DNA from: Nocardia rhamnosiphila NBRC 108938 | GTDB lineage: Bacteria > Actinomycetota > Actinomycetes > Mycobacteriales > Mycobacteriaceae | Assembly: GCF_000720425.1 (NCBI RefSeq) | Contig: NZ_JOAJ01000002.1 | Span: 555,337-619,336, forward strand | Length of the DNA stretch: 64,000 nt | Direction: 5' to 3' | Notes under the pieces: generated by a model | The model's input: only the letters and a program-made list of their open reading frames with translations | The model's database searches: none | Told to the model about the DNA's origin: nothing | Program-made: the position numbers and the translations under genes | Shown: piece after piece, positions 55,276 to 64,000 of the stretch | Numbering within the stretch: position 1 is the first letter of the stretch | Layout of the letters: each line of letters begins with the position of its first letter

Positions 55276-55695
55276 ATGGCCAGCACCACCGTCGATACCG
55301 TGATCGCCGCCCCGCGCGCGACCGTGTACCGGCTGTTCGCCGACCGCGAGAGCATCGATCCGTTTCTTGCGGTGAACGTCACGCTCGTCACACCGGGCAC
55401 CACCGAACGAGAAGGCGTCGGCGCCCGGCACAAGATCGGTATCGGCCCGGTCGGGGTGGTCGAGGAGATCACCGCGCTGGTGCCGAACGAGCGGATGGAG
55501 TACAAGATCGTCAAAGGCGCCCCGGTGAAGAGCCATACCGGCGTCATCACCTTCGCCGACGCCGACAACGGCACCCGGGTCACCTACACGATGACCTCCG
55601 ACCCCTCTCTCCCCGTGCCGGCCAAGGTGCTCGAGATCGGCCTCAAAGGCCTGATCAACCAGTTCATCTCCGCCGCGCGTAAAGCCGTCGACTGA
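55276..55695 (+). CDS. SRPBCC-family (START/polyketide-cyclase-like) protein
   Basis: The product is 139 aa from ATG 55276, with GAGGAG eight bases upstream. The helix-grip fold is evident: D-T-V-I-A-A-P-R-A-T-V-Y-R-L-F-A-D at the N-terminus, a central sheet with E-E-I-T-A-L-V-P-N-E-R-M-E-Y, and a long C-terminal helix. Such proteins bind hydrophobic ligands. It is on the opposite strand to the core block and divides steA from recN, an insertion relative to mycobacterial gene order. Confidence 0.88.
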   Translation: MASTTVDTVIAAPRATVYRLFADRESIDPFLAVNVTLVTPGTTEREGVGARHKIGIGPVGVVEEITALVPNERMEYKIVKGAPVKSHTGVITFADADNGTRVTYTMTSDPSLPVPAKVLEIGLKGLINQFISAARKAVD

Positions 55696-56262
55696 CCTGC
55701 CGGCGCACGAGGTCGAAGCCGCGCTGCCGCGCCGGACGAGATCCTCGGCCGGTACCGGCCTCTCTCCGGCACGTCGGCAGCCGGTACCGGTCCACGTACC
55801 GGCGGCGACGACGGGTTCACCACCGGCCTCGGGCGGATGCGGCCGGTGCTACGCGTAGCGTAGGCGCCGCCGCCGGGCCGGTTTTCCGGTCGCTTCGGCG
55901 AGGCGACATCATCGTCGCTGTCGTCGCAGGCGCCGGTACCACACCGCACGAAGGACAAGTGTCCGCGTACCGGGCGCTGAATCCACGGCCGTCGGCGGAC
56001 CACCGCCACGACTCACCGTGATCCGGCCCGACCTCGGGCTCCCCCGGGGCCGCACGCGGATTGCCCACAGAGACCGGCAGCCCCGGTTCGCCCTGACCAC
56101 CCGGATGTCCGCGCCCGGAGAACGCGGGTCCCGGAGCCCGAGGTCGTCTGCGGCCCGGCTGCGAACTCGAACGCGAATACACCGGCGAGCCGGGTGGTGA
56201 AGAAAGAGCCCACCGGAGCGTGCTGAACACCGCTCGGCACCGCGAACCGGGCCGACCACCGG
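55696..56262. other. Intergenic region between the SRPBCC and recN genes
   Basis: This is 567 bases between two convergent genes, so no promoter is required. It contains a 14-base palindrome GGCCGGTACCGGCC at 55747-55760, which may aid termination of the SRPBCC transcript. No gene was recognised; frames have shadow composition. Confidence 0.5.
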
Positions 56263-58035
56263 TCAGTACGCCGCCATCCGCTCGGCGCGGGCGGTGTTCA
56301 GCAACTCCCAGGCGTGCGCGCGACCGGTCTCGGTATCGTCGAGCCCGGCCAGCATGCGGGCCAGCTCCACGATCCGCTCGTCCTGGGTCAATGCCCGGAC
56401 CCCCGAATTCACGGCGCCCTCGCCGTCATCGGATTTGTTGACCACCAGATGCGTATCGGCGAACGCCGCCACCTGCGCCAGATGTGTCACCACGATGACC
56501 TGATGGGTGCGTGCCAGCCGGGCCAGCCGCCGCCCGATCTCCACCGCCGCCCGGCCACCGACCCCCGCGTCCACCTCGTCGAACACCATCGTCGCCCCGT
56601 GCTCGGCACCGGCCAGCACCACTTCCAGGGCCAGCATCACCCGGGACAGCTCACCGCCGGACGCGCTCTTGCTCAACGGCAGCGACTGCGCACCGGAATG
56701 CGCGGCCAGCCGGAACTCCACCTCGTCCACCCCGGCCGGACCGGCGTGCAGTTCGGCGCCGTCGATCAGCAGCGGCGCGGAATCCTGCGCACCGGCCGGC
56801 AGCGGCCGCACCTCCACCTCCAGCCGCGCCTTGCCCATGGCGAGCCCGCTCAACTCCTCGGTCACCGCCGCCGCCAGATCCCCCGCGGCGGCGGCCCGCA
56901 CCTGCGACAGTTTCACCGCCGCGGCCCGCACCCGTTCGGCCCCCACCTCGACCTCGGCGGTCAGCGCCGCGAGGGTCTCCTCCGAGACATCCAGCGAATC
57001 CAGCCGGGTCCGCGCCTCGTCCGCCCACGCGATCACGCCATCGATATCGGGTGCGTATTTCCGGGTCAGCGATTTCAACTCCGCCTGCCGCGACAGCATG
57101 GATTCCAGCGCGCCGGGGTCCGACGGCAGATCCGACAGATAACCGCTCAGTTCGGTGGTCAGATCCACCACCACCGCGATCGCCTCCGCCAGCCGCGGCG
57201 ACAGCGCCGCCAGCGCCGGATCCTCGGCACCTTCCACCCGGGATCGGGCCACGCCGAGCGCGTCCAGCGCCCCGACCCCTTCGCCGGGGTTGTCGGCCGG
57301 ACCGGCGAGCGCCTCGTGCGCGGTCGCCGCCGCCTCGCGCAGCGAATCCAGATCACTGAGCCGCCGGATCTCCGCGACCAGGCGCTCGTCCTCTCCCGGC
57401 TCCGGTGCGACGGCGTCGATTTCGGCCAGCGACTGGGTGAGCCGTTCGGCCTCGGCCGCCATCTCCCGGCCGCGCGCGGTGCGTTCCAGCAGCGTCGTCC
57501 GGGCATCCAGCCAGGCGCGGCGGTGTTCGATGTAGTCCCGCAGCAGCGGCCCCACCGTCGCGTCGGCGAACTGGTCCAGCGCGTGCAACTGCTGTTCGGG
57601 ACGCTGTAATCGCAACTGGTCGTTCTGGCCGTGCACGGTGAGCATCGGTGCGGTGAAATCGGCCAGCACCGAGGCCGGTACGCCACGACCGCCCAGATGC
57701 GCCCGGGACCGCCCGTCGCTACCGACGGTACGGATCGCGATCACCGTACCGTCGTCGTCGGCAACGGCCGCCGCCGATTCCAGTACGCGCTCCGCTTCGG
57801 CACGCGCGGACTCGTTCACCTCGTCGAGCGTGAACCGGCCCTCCACCACCGCGCGATTCGCGCCCAGCCGGACCCGTCCGGCGTCGGCGCGCGCACCGCT
57901 CAGCAGGTGCAGACTGGTGACCACCATCGTCTTGCCCGCTCCGGTTTCCCCGGTGAGCACAGTCAGCCCTTCGTGGAATTGCGCGGTGGCCGTCGAGATG
58001 ACGCCCAATCCGTCAATTCTTATCTCTGTCAGCAC
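56263..58035 (-). CDS. recN: DNA repair protein RecN
   Basis: The product is 590 aa from GTG 58035 (GGAGGG upstream), overlapping nadK by 23 bases. The SMC-like ATPase halves are present: Walker A G-E-T-G-A-G-K-T near residue 33, the ABC signature [12 protein letters not shown] and Walker [12 protein letters not shown] near the C-terminus. A coiled coil interrupted by a short hinge lies between. RecN works in double-strand-break repair. A longer N-terminal extension was rejected. Confidence 0.96.
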   Translation of the reverse strand: MLTEIRIDGLGVISTATAQFHEGLTVLTGETGAGKTMVVTSLHLLSGARADAGRVRLGANRAVVEGRFTLDEVNESARAEAERVLESAAAVADDDGTVIAIRTVGSDGRSRAHLGGRGVPASVLADFTAPMLTVHGQNDQLRLQRPEQQLHALDQFADATVGPLLRDYIEHRRAWLDARTTLLERTARGREMAAEAERLTQSLAEIDAVAPEPGEDERLVAEIRRLSDLDSLREAAATAHEALAGPADNPGEGVGALDALGVARSRVEGAEDPALAALSPRLAEAIAVVVDLTTELSGYLSDLPSDPGALESMLSRQAELKSLTRKYAPDIDGVIAWADEARTRLDSLDVSEETLAALTAEVEVGAERVRAAAVKLSQVRAAAAGDLAAAVTEELSGLAMGKARLEVEVRPLPAGAQDSAPLLIDGAELHAGPAGVDEVEFRLAAHSGAQSLPLSKSASGGELSRVMLALEVVLAGAEHGATMVFDEVDAGVGGRAAVEIGRRLARLARTHQVIVVTHLAQVAAFADTHLVVNKSDDGEGAVNSGVRALTQDERIVELARMLAGLDDTETGRAHAWELLNTARAERMAAY

Positions 58036-58987
58036 GTGTGCCCTCCGTTCGCCGCCGGCCCCGCCAACCCGTGACCGGCAGCTCGAACTTGCGCACCATC
58101 CGATCCGCGAACGGCGCGGAATCCAGTCGCACCCACCGCACCGGCTCGGCACCCCGGACCGCTTCGACCCGGCCGCCCCGCGGCAGTGCGAGGGTGCGCC
58201 TGCCATCCAGGAAAACTATCGCATCGTGGCCGGTGGCAACGGATTCGACCGCGATTCGTGAATCCGGGCTGGTGACCAGGGGCCGAGCGAACAGGGCGTG
58301 CGCGTTGCTCGGAATCACCAGCAGCGCTTCCAGTTCCGGCCACACCACCGGCCCGCCCGCGGAGAAAGCATACGCCGTCGATCCGGTAGGGGTCGCGACA
58401 AGGATCCCGTCACAACCGTAGGACGAGACCGGTCGCCCGTCGACTTCGAGCACCACTTCGAGAACACCCATCCGGGCCGCGTTCTCGATACTGGCCTCGT
58501 TCAGCGCCCAACCCCGTTCGATGATCTCGTCGTCGAGCCGGATGTTGACGTCCAGGGTCATCCGCTCTTCGACGCGGTAGTCGCGCCGGACGACCTGGGC
58601 GAGCGCCTCGTCCAGGTTCTCCGCCTCGGCCTCGGTGAGAAACCCGATCCGCCCCAGGTTGATACCCAGCACCGGGACCGTCACCTGGCGGGCCAGTTCC
58701 GCGGCACGCAGCAGCGTGCCGTCGCCGCCGAGCGCCAGCACCATCTCACAGCCCAGTGCCGCGTCCGGTTCGTGGGCGACCACCTGCACCGGATATCCGC
58801 AGGGGTCGGCGATCGGCTCGGTATCGGCGTCGAATCGGGTGCTGTAGGCCTCGTCCGCCAGCACCCGCAACCCGATTCCGGCCTCCGCGCAGATCTTCGC
58901 GACCCGATGCGCCGTCTCACTGATCTCGGCCCGTCCGGGATGGGAGACCAGCAGGATCTCCCGCGGCCGGGACGCCTCCGTGTTCAC
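58013..58987 (-). CDS. nadK: NAD kinase
   Basis: The product is 324 aa from GTG 58987, overlapping the tlyA stop (GTGA). The kinase motif G-G-D-G-T-L-L-R-A is near residue 80 and the second conserved block is P-T-G-S-T-A-Y near 195, which with the L-N-E-A-S region forms the NAD site. It makes NADP+ from NAD+. The gene order tlyA-nadK-recN is conserved in mycobacteria. The Arg-rich C-terminus overlaps the recN start. Confidence 0.96.
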   Translation of the reverse strand: MNTEASRPREILLVSHPGRAEISETAHRVAKICAEAGIGLRVLADEAYSTRFDADTEPIADPCGYPVQVVAHEPDAALGCEMVLALGGDGTLLRAAELARQVTVPVLGINLGRIGFLTEAEAENLDEALAQVVRRDYRVEERMTLDVNIRLDDEIIERGWALNEASIENAARMGVLEVVLEVDGRPVSSYGCDGILVATPTGSTAYAFSAGGPVVWPELEALLVIPSNAHALFARPLVTSPDSRIAVESVATGHDAIVFLDGRRTLALPRGGRVEAVRGAEPVRWVRLDSAPFADRMVRKFELPVTGWRGRRRTEGTRADRDKN

Positions 58988-59805
58988 TGTGGCCCCTCCT
59001 CGACTGCCCGTCGCACCAGTTCCCCCACCTCGCCGGCGGTGTAGCTCGCCGACTCGTCCCGGCGCAGCCACAGAAAGTATTCGACATTGCCGGACGGTCC
59101 GGGCAACGGACTGGCCACCACACCGCGGGTCTGCAACCCCAGATCCGCGGCAGCGGCGGCGACCGAACACACCGCGTCGGCCCGCAGTTGCGGATCCCGC
59201 ACCACCCCGCCGGATCCGACCCGGTCCTTGCCGACCTCGAACTGCGGTTTCACCATCGGCAGCAGATCGGCGCCCGGCACCACGCAGCCCGCCAGCGCGG
59301 GCAGTACCAGTGTCAGCGCGATGAACGAGAGATCGGCGACCACCAGTTCCACCGGCCCGCCGATATCCTCGGCGGTCAGGCTCCGCACATTGGTCCGGTC
59401 GTGCACGCGCACCCGGTCGTCGGTACGCAGCCGCCACACCAGTTGCCCGTAACCCACATCGACCGCGACCACTTCGCGCGCCTCCCGGCTGAGCAGCACA
59501 TCGGTGAAACCGCCGGTCGATGCCCCGGCGTCGAGGCAGCGCCGGCCCGCGACCCGCAGCCCCCGCGGTTCGAACGCCTCCAGCGCGCCCAGCAGTTTAT
59601 GCGCCCCACGTGAGGCCCAGGCGACCTCGTCGACCTGTTCTTTGACCACCAGTGGAGTACCGGTCTCCACCGCGGTCGCCGGTTTCACCGCGCGGGTGCC
59701 GTTGATCAGCACCCGTCCGGCGCCGATCAACTCCACCGCGTGTTCCCGTGACCGCGCCAGACCACGGCGGACCAGTTCCGCGTCCACCCGCGCCCGCCTG
59801 GCCAC
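58984..59805 (-). CDS. tlyA: TlyA-type rRNA 2'-O-methyltransferase (haemolysin A family)
   Basis: The product is 273 aa from GTG 59805, one base after the small upstream gene's stop. The S4 domain is first ([11 protein letters not shown]), then an FtsJ-like methyltransferase with [11 protein letters not shown] and V-K-P-Q-F-E-V-G. TlyA methylates 16S C1409 and 23S C1920 in mycobacteria, which is needed for capreomycin sensitivity. Residues for SAM binding and the catalytic Lys are present. Confidence 0.95.
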   Translation of the reverse strand: MARRARVDAELVRRGLARSREHAVELIGAGRVLINGTRAVKPATAVETGTPLVVKEQVDEVAWASRGAHKLLGALEAFEPRGLRVAGRRCLDAGASTGGFTDVLLSREAREVVAVDVGYGQLVWRLRTDDRVRVHDRTNVRSLTAEDIGGPVELVVADLSFIALTLVLPALAGCVVPGADLLPMVKPQFEVGKDRVGSGGVVRDPQLRADAVCSVAAAAADLGLQTRGVVASPLPGPSGNVEYFLWLRRDESASYTAGEVGELVRRAVEEGPQ

Positions 59806-59806
59806 C

Positions 59807-60091
59807 TCAGATCTTGTCCACCGTGGCCAGTGCCCGCACCAGCACTTCGTGTGCCTGGTCCAGGATGTGCGCACGGCGGGCCAGATCGGCGCCGACGGAA
59901 TCGTCCCCGGTCGCGCCTCCGGTGTTCGGCACGGGCCCGAGTTCGGCGAGCAGGTCGCGGACCTCGGCGCGAATGCGATCCGGGTCGGCGGGTTCACCGT
60001 GCCCGGCCGTCCCGGGCAGATGCCGACCGGGCAGCGGCACCCCGGAGCGGGCGGTGCCGGGAGTGTTCGGGCGGGAAGTCGGGGTAGTCAT
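59807..60091 (-). CDS. Small conserved protein (Rv1693-like position)
   Basis: The product is 94 aa. The first 30 residues are Pro/Thr/Gly-rich; the rest is helical and acidic (I-R-A-E-V-R-D-L-L-A-E-L-G and H-I-L-D-Q-A-H-E-V-L-V-R-A-L). It occupies the same place as the short Rv1693 gene of M. tuberculosis, between the HAD phosphatase and tlyA. Function unknown. It is spaced 13 bases from the HAD gene and one base from tlyA. Confidence 0.82.
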   Translation of the reverse strand: MTTPTSRPNTPGTARSGVPLPGRHLPGTAGHGEPADPDRIRAEVRDLLAELGPVPNTGGATGDDSVGADLARRAHILDQAHEVLVRALATVDKI

Positions 60092-60104
60092 CGTGGGCTC
60101 AACG

Positions 60105-61001
60105 CTATCGGATTTCCGAACGGGGCGCGCGCACCGTCAGCGCCCGGCCCGGGTACGCCCGCAGTTGCGCGCGCACATCCTCCGGGGCGACGCGGCCCGG
60201 CACCGGCGGCTGCCGCAGGGCGTCCAGACCGTCGGCGACATACGTGGGCAGTTCCTCTTCCGGCAGACCGATCAGTTCGGCGGCAGTACTGACCCCGGTC
60301 AGTACGAGCAGCGAATCCAGATCCACGGCTTGCGCACCGGAGATATCGGTGTCGAGCCGGTCGCCCACGACCAGCGCCGCACGCGTATCCGCCCGGATCA
60401 GCGCATCTTCGAGCAGCGGCGGATACGGCTTACCGGCCACCACGGGTTCCAGATCGGTGGCGGCCCGCAGCGCCGCGACCATCGCCCCGTTGCCCGGCGC
60501 GAGTCCGCGCTCGTTCGGCAGCGTCCGGTCGGTATTGGCCGCCACCCACACCGCGCCCGCCCGCAACGCGTAGGCCGCCTCGGCCAGGTCCGGCCAGGCC
60601 GTCTGCGGCGAATGTCCCTGGACGACCGCCGCCACCGTCTCCGTCGCCCGGCGCACCGGTTGCAGGCCGGCCGTTTTGATCTCCGCCGCCAGATCGTCGG
60701 AGCCCACGACCAGCACCTCCGATCCGGGTGCCAGCCGCTCGGCGAGCAACCGGCTCGCCGCCTGCGCGCTGGTCACCACATCCGCCTCCGTCGCCGGATA
60801 CCCCAGCTCGGCCAGGTGGGCCGCCACGCTGCCGGCCGCCCGGCTCGCGTTATTGGTGACATACACCGATCGCTGGGCCCCGCCGGCCAGCGCCTCGGGC
60901 GCACCGTCGATCACGTCGGCACCCCGGTAGAGGGTCCCGTCCAGATCCAGTAGCAGCGCCTCGTACCTGTCCCGCAACGGTGTCTCACTCGCTTCCCGCA
61001 C
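60105..61001 (-). CDS. HAD-superfamily phosphatase, NagD/phosphoglycolate phosphatase type
   Basis: The product is 298 aa from GTG 61001 (GAGGTGT upstream). HAD motifs are D-L-D-G-T-L-Y (motif I), V-T-N-N-A (motif II), G-K-P-Y (motif III Lys) and G-D-R-L-D-T-D-I (motif IV). The cap is of the NagD/C2 type. It corresponds to M. tuberculosis Rv1692, described as a glycerol-3-phosphate phosphatase, so a role in phospholipid or glycerol recycling is plausible. Confidence 0.93.
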   Translation of the reverse strand: MREASETPLRDRYEALLLDLDGTLYRGADVIDGAPEALAGGAQRSVYVTNNASRAAGSVAAHLAELGYPATEADVVTSAQAASRLLAERLAPGSEVLVVGSDDLAAEIKTAGLQPVRRATETVAAVVQGHSPQTAWPDLAEAAYALRAGAVWVAANTDRTLPNERGLAPGNGAMVAALRAATDLEPVVAGKPYPPLLEDALIRADTRAALVVGDRLDTDISGAQAVDLDSLLVLTGVSTAAELIGLPEEELPTYVADGLDALRQPPVPGRVAPEDVRAQLRAYPGRALTVRAPRSEIR

Positions 61002-61484
61002 ACCTCGGACCCTACGTCCTGCCCCCGACGCCCCGGGCACCCAGCCGCTTCCCACGGCCCACACGGCCACCCCGATGGACGGGCGACCGACGTCCTGGGA
61101 CGAAGAGCGCGGTATCGATGTTCACCGCCCGGGCATCACCTGGATAGCGCTTGCACCGAGGCCGAAGCCATAGCTGGGGTTCCGGTAGCCGTGCCGGCAA
61201 GTAGCGCGAGGCCGATCACCTCGGAGGTGCCGGCCGGCCCGCTGTTGTCTCCGCGCGCACCTGCCCACGAATCCCGGTCCACAGGCATCGCCTGGTAGCA
61301 CCCGCCCGGTCCGCCCGGCCCGGGTCGACGACTCCCGTCACGCCTACGGCGGACGCCCCACCTGTCGCCTCCGGCCGCGGTGAACACGGTGCGCGAAGAC
61401 CGATGAATTTCCACGCCGTGACCCGTCGGAACCGGAGAGAGGCCGGCCCGCAGCGGCCGACCGCCGACTTCATCGAGGAGAACC
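61002..61484. other. Intergenic region between the HAD phosphatase and GyrI-like genes
   Basis: This is 483 bases between two divergent starts and should hold both promoters. No gene, dyad or sigma consensus was recognised. In mycobacteria these flanking genes are close together on one strand, so this region and the next gene are an insertion. Confidence 0.5.
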
Positions 61485-61973
61485 GTGACTGCCGAACCGG
61501 CCGACCGCACAGCCGAACCCGAACTGCTCGAAATCGCCGAAACGATCACCGCTGTGGTGCGCGGCCGGGTGGCGCCGGCACAGACGATCTCGTTCTTCGA
61601 CACCTCGTTCGGCATTCTCCCACCGGCTATCGCCGCACAGGAGGCCGCGATCACCGGCCCGGCTCTCTCCCGGTGGGGGGACGCTTCCGAGGAGGCCACG
61701 GACCTGGAGGTGGGCTTCCCCGTCGACCGGCGGATCCGTCCCGACGGGGATGTCGTCCCCGGGGTGCTCCCGGCGTGCCGGGTCGCCCGCGTAGTGCATT
61801 ACGGCGCATTCGACGCGCTGGGCGCCACCTGGGACCGCCTGCACGGCTGGATCACCGAGCAGCGCCTGGTTCCGGGAGCGGACCGCTGGGAGGTCTACCT
61901 CACCGAACCCGATCCGCACATGGACCCGGCCGATCTGCGGACCGAGCTCAACTGGTCGGTCACGCGGCCTTGA
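61485..61973 (+). CDS. GyrI-like (effector-binding domain) protein
   Basis: The product is 162 aa with a GTG start and GAGGAG five bases upstream. The SHS2/GyrI-like fold is seen in E-I-A-E-T-I-T-A-V-V-R-G, D-L-E-V-G-F-P-V-D, A-R-V-V-H-Y-G-A-F-D-A-L and W-E-V-Y-L-T-E-P. No DNA-binding domain is attached. Such stand-alone domains bind drugs or act as hydrolases on toxic compounds. It is on the plus strand, convergent with the TPR gene, and breaks the conserved Rv1691-Rv1692 order. Confidence 0.87.
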   Translation: MTAEPADRTAEPELLEIAETITAVVRGRVAPAQTISFFDTSFGILPPAIAAQEAAITGPALSRWGDASEEATDLEVGFPVDRRIRPDGDVVPGVLPACRVARVVHYGAFDALGATWDRLHGWITEQRLVPGADRWEVYLTEPDPHMDPADLRTELNWSVTRP

Positions 61974-61983
61974 CGGCCGTGGG

Positions 61984-63576
61984 TCAGGCTTCGCCGGTCA
62001 GCTCGGCCGCGCGCTCCTCGGCATCGGTTTCGCCGTCGAGGTCGGCGGCGGCCGCGTTGAAGAACCAGGTCTGTCCCTCGTCGGTACGACCGGCCGCGAC
62101 CAGCGCGTCGGCGTAGGCATAGAACAGCCGGGCGGGACCCGAACCGGTGCGGGACGGGTCGAGGTCCGAGGTCTGCAGAGTCACCACGGCCTGGTCGTAT
62201 TGACCGAGGTCCATCCGCGCGCCCGCGACCACAATCCGCAGTTCGATCGCCTCGTCGCCGGTCAGCGCCCGGCCCTCGTCGCTGCGGCCGATCTCGATCG
62301 CGCGTTCGGGCCGGCCGAGACCGCGTTCACAGTCCGCCATCACCGCGAGCAGACCGGACCCGCCCGCCATCCGCCGAGCCGCACGCAGCTCGGACAGAGC
62401 CTCGGCCCATTCCCCGGCGTGATAGGCGACGACGCCGGCGGTCTCCCGTACGACGGCAATCCGTCCCGCCCGCTGCCGCGCGGCCCGTGCGTGGGCCAAA
62501 GCGAGCTGCGGATCGTCGTCGAGCACCTGCACGGCCATCGCCAGATGCCGGGCGACGGTTTCCGCATTCCCCTTGTCGAGACTCAGCAGGTCACGCCGGA
62601 TCGAGGTATCGAGGTCACCGGCCTGGACCTCATCGGGCAGGTCGGGCTCGTCGGGACGCGGCGGGCGACGATCGGCCCCACGGCCCCCACCCTCACCGCC
62701 CCGACGCCGGGGTCCTCCGGCGTCGCCACCGCGCGAGAATCCCGGACCGCTGCTGCTCTCCACCGGTCCTACCCGGTCCCGGTACGGCCGGTCGCTTCCG
62801 CGGTCCGGCCGGTCGGACGCACCGCGCCCGCCGAAACGACGCTCATCGCTCCCACGCTCCGGCCGGTCCGATCCGCCCCGTCCACCGAAGCGACGGTCGT
62901 CGGCACCGCGAGCGGGCCGATCGGCCCCACCCCGTCCACCGAAACGACGGTCGTCGGCACCGCGAGCGGACTGCTCGGACGGGCGCCCACCGAACCGGCG
63001 GTCGTCCGGACCGCCTCGGCTGTCCGCGCGCCCGGCGCCGCGATTGTCCCGGCCTCGGTCCGAGTCACCGGAGGAAGAGCGCCCCTGCGACCGGAAGTCT
63101 CCGCGATCACGCGTTCCGTACTCCCGTTTGTCACCGTCCGGACGCGACTGCGGCCGCGGACCGCGGGATCGATTGTCCTCCCAGTCCAACCGTGCCCCTT
63201 CGGCCCGGAAACCCGGGCGGCCGCCCGACCGGTCGGCACCGCGGTCGCGCTGCCCCGGAGTTCCGGTCCGCTCCCCGCGGCCGGCGCGATCGGACCGCTG
63301 CGGGCCGCGGGGCCGGTCACCACCGAATCCGCTACCGCCGGACGCCGGACGTCCCCCGCCCCTGGCGTCCGGTTCGCTGCTCCGGCGGGCATCGCCGCGA
63401 TTATCGTCCCGGCGGAAACCGCCCCGGTCACTCGAGCGGCCGGTGTCTCCCGTACCGCCGGAATCGCCACCCGAGCGCCTGCCGTTACCGGCGCCCTCGC
63501 CGCCACGACGGAAGCCGGCATCGGGTCCGGAAGAATTGCGCCGGAACGGTTTCCTGCCATTGTTCTGTTCCGGCAC
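61984..63576 (-). CDS. TPR protein with an extended Arg-Gly-rich N-terminus (Rv1691-like)
   Basis: The product is 530 aa. The C-terminal 220 residues are helical repeats of the TPR type (A-L-A-H-A-R-A-A-R, W-A-E-A-L-S-E-L-R-A-A-R, R-P-E-R-A-I-E-I) and match the M. tuberculosis Rv1691 position and size. The first 310 residues are dominated by Arg, Gly, Asp and Ser, with four 18-residue repeats of the form R-G-x-D-D-R-R-F-G-G-R. RGG-type tails bind RNA and promote condensates in other systems. The gene stands directly downstream of the rrn operon. Function is unknown. Confidence 0.85.
   Translation of the reverse strand: MPEQNNGRKPFRRNSSGPDAGFRRGGEGAGNGRRSGGDSGGTGDTGRSSDRGGFRRDDNRGDARRSSEPDARGGGRPASGGSGFGGDRPRGPQRSDRAGRGERTGTPGQRDRGADRSGGRPGFRAEGARLDWEDNRSRGPRPQSRPDGDKREYGTRDRGDFRSQGRSSSGDSDRGRDNRGAGRADSRGGPDDRRFGGRPSEQSARGADDRRFGGRGGADRPARGADDRRFGGRGGSDRPERGSDERRFGGRGASDRPDRGSDRPYRDRVGPVESSSGPGFSRGGDAGGPRRRGGEGGGRGADRRPPRPDEPDLPDEVQAGDLDTSIRRDLLSLDKGNAETVARHLAMAVQVLDDDPQLALAHARAARQRAGRIAVVRETAGVVAYHAGEWAEALSELRAARRMAGGSGLLAVMADCERGLGRPERAIEIGRSDEGRALTGDEAIELRIVVAGARMDLGQYDQAVVTLQTSDLDPSRTGSGPARLFYAYADALVAAGRTDEGQTWFFNAAAADLDGETDAEERAAELTGEA
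62790..63010 (-). repeat. Tandem 54-base repeats encoding R-G-x-D-x-R-R-F-G-G-R units
   Basis: About four imperfect 54-base units, each encoding an 18-residue Arg/Gly/Asp block, lie in frame within the TPR gene. The best pair differ at only a few bases, so recent unit duplication is likely and the copy number may vary among strains. Edges are approximate. Confidence 0.7.
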
Positions 63577-63702
63577 GGCGGTCCCTCTCTCGGTTACCAG
63601 TCTGGATCAATGGAGTGCGACGGCAACACGGTCGAACCGCCGACAATGGTGGATTTGTGCTCACACCAAGTTTACGGGCCATATCACCGTAGGCAGAAAT
63701 GC

Positions 63703-63734
63703 AGGTAGGGGACCCACGAATGGGTCCCCTACCT
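63703..63734 (-). terminator. rrn operon terminator
   Basis: A perfect 14-base-pair stem (AGGTAGGGGACCCA and its complement) closes on a CGAA loop, which is UUCG in the transcript, a very stable tetraloop. It begins 10 bases after the 5S 3' end on the same (minus) strand. This is the clearest terminator in the window. Confidence 0.88.
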
Positions 63735-63743
63735 TGAAAGTAT

Positions 63744-63863
63744 GTTCCGGCGGTGTCCTACTCTCCCACACCCTGTCGAGTGCAGTACCATCGGCGCTGG
63801 CAGGCTTAGCTTCCGGGTTCGGAATGGGCCCGGGCGTTCCCCTGCCGCTATAACCGCCGTAAC
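63744..63863 (-). rRNA. rrf: 5S ribosomal RNA
   Basis: Read on the minus strand, the sequence begins GTTACGGCGG and ends CACCGCCGGAAC; the ends pair to form helix I. The internal conserved block C-C-G-A-A-C-C-C-G-G-A-A-G-C-T-A-A-G is present near the loop B-C region. The length is about 120 nt. Ends are set by the terminal helix and may be off by one or two bases. Confidence 0.95.
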
Positions 63864-63983
63864 TCTATGAAACTATCCACAGAGAGCCACCCACACTCTC
63901 TCCGGAAATGTTTTCCGGTGTGTGTGGTGTCTTCTGTATCTGTGTGTTGTTTCAGATACTGCACAGTGGACGCGTAGCAATCT
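63864..63983 (-). other. 23S-5S internal transcribed spacer
   Basis: This is about 120 bases between the 23S 3' end and the 5S 5' end. It contains two hairpins likely used in processing: GTATCTG with CAGATAC near 63936-63960, and CCGGAAA-TGT-TTTCCGG at 63902-63918. No tRNA is embedded. Confidence 0.75.
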
Positions 63984-64000
63984 TCGTTTGGTAAGCCCTC
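63984..64000 (-). rRNA. rrl: 23S ribosomal RNA, extreme 3' end (truncated by window)
   Basis: The last 17 bases read on the minus strand as GAGGGCTTACCAAACG, which aligns with the conserved 3' end of 23S rRNA (E. coli ...GAGGCUUAACCUU). The rest of the operon lies beyond the right edge and is transcribed leftwards. The exact 3' end is uncertain by a few bases. Confidence 0.75.

Overview
The window reads as a chromosomal segment of a high-G+C mycolic-acid actinobacterium, most likely Nocardia or a close relative (Rhodococcus is possible). The evidence is strongly G+C-biased codon use with frequent GTG starts, a complete yrbE/mce import operon, and a long core block whose order matches Mycobacterium tuberculosis Rv1691 to Rv1713. 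The right edge is the tail of an rrn operon. I saw no insertion sequence, prophage, CRISPR array, tRNA or integration scar.

Region by region. (1) 1-8168, minus strand: yrbEA-yrbEB-mceA-B-C-D-E-F, a lipid/sterol-type import system whose last gene runs off the left edge. (2) 8905-10013: a TetR regulator coupled to an unknown 168-aa protein, with a candidate operator just upstream. (3) 10444-17592, plus strand: an apparent catabolic cluster of amidohydrolase, M24 metallohydrolase, a second M24-fold protein that has lost its metal ligands, a crotonase and a two-domain CoA-transferase. (4) 17634-18731: DJ-1/PfpI protein plus MarR regulator, behind two tandem palindromes. (5) 18753-31578: mixed accessory genes, including an SDR, a 737-aa membrane-anchored protein with a disordered middle, a sodium:solute symporter with a small membrane partner, an L,D-transpeptidase, an uncharacterised 74/432-aa pair, an FMO-TetR-hydrolase operon and a divergent zinc alcohol dehydrogenase.

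(6) 31757-39826: a general-stress neighbourhood. It holds a SigF/SigB-class sigma factor with its RsbW/UsfX-like anti-sigma factor (behind a good SigF-type promoter), a PAS-ANTAR gene with an apparent frameshift, and a STAS protein. On the other strand is a run of stress-type genes: flavodoxin-fold reductase, haem-oxygenase-like diiron protein, HemK-like methyltransferase, CDGSH Fe-S protein, DUF6480, nucleotidyltransferase, BON and metallophosphoesterase. A second SigF-like promoter sits upstream of that run. (7) 39836-43361: SnoaL-like, DUF1992, a 455-aa membrane protein and an HSL-type esterase.

(8) 43925-61001, minus strand: the conserved core block, read right to left as HAD phosphatase, small protein, tlyA, nadK, recN, steA-like, pyrG, Nudix, xerD, parA, scpA, scpB, rluB, cmk and der. 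It serves chromosome segregation, DNA repair, nucleotide and cofactor synthesis, and ribosome maturation. The MctB/SteB gene normally found between steA and pyrG is absent, and an SRPBCC gene lies between recN and steA. (9) 61485-64000: a GyrI-like protein, a TPR protein with an unusually long Arg-Gly-rich N-terminus, the rrn terminator, 5S rRNA and the extreme 3' end of 23S rRNA.

The parts most worth follow-up are the active/inactive M24 pair in its CoA-linked cluster, the SigF-linked diiron-methyltransferase-CDGSH gene set, the frameshifted PAS-ANTAR gene, and the two Arg-Gly-rich extensions on RNA-associated proteins.
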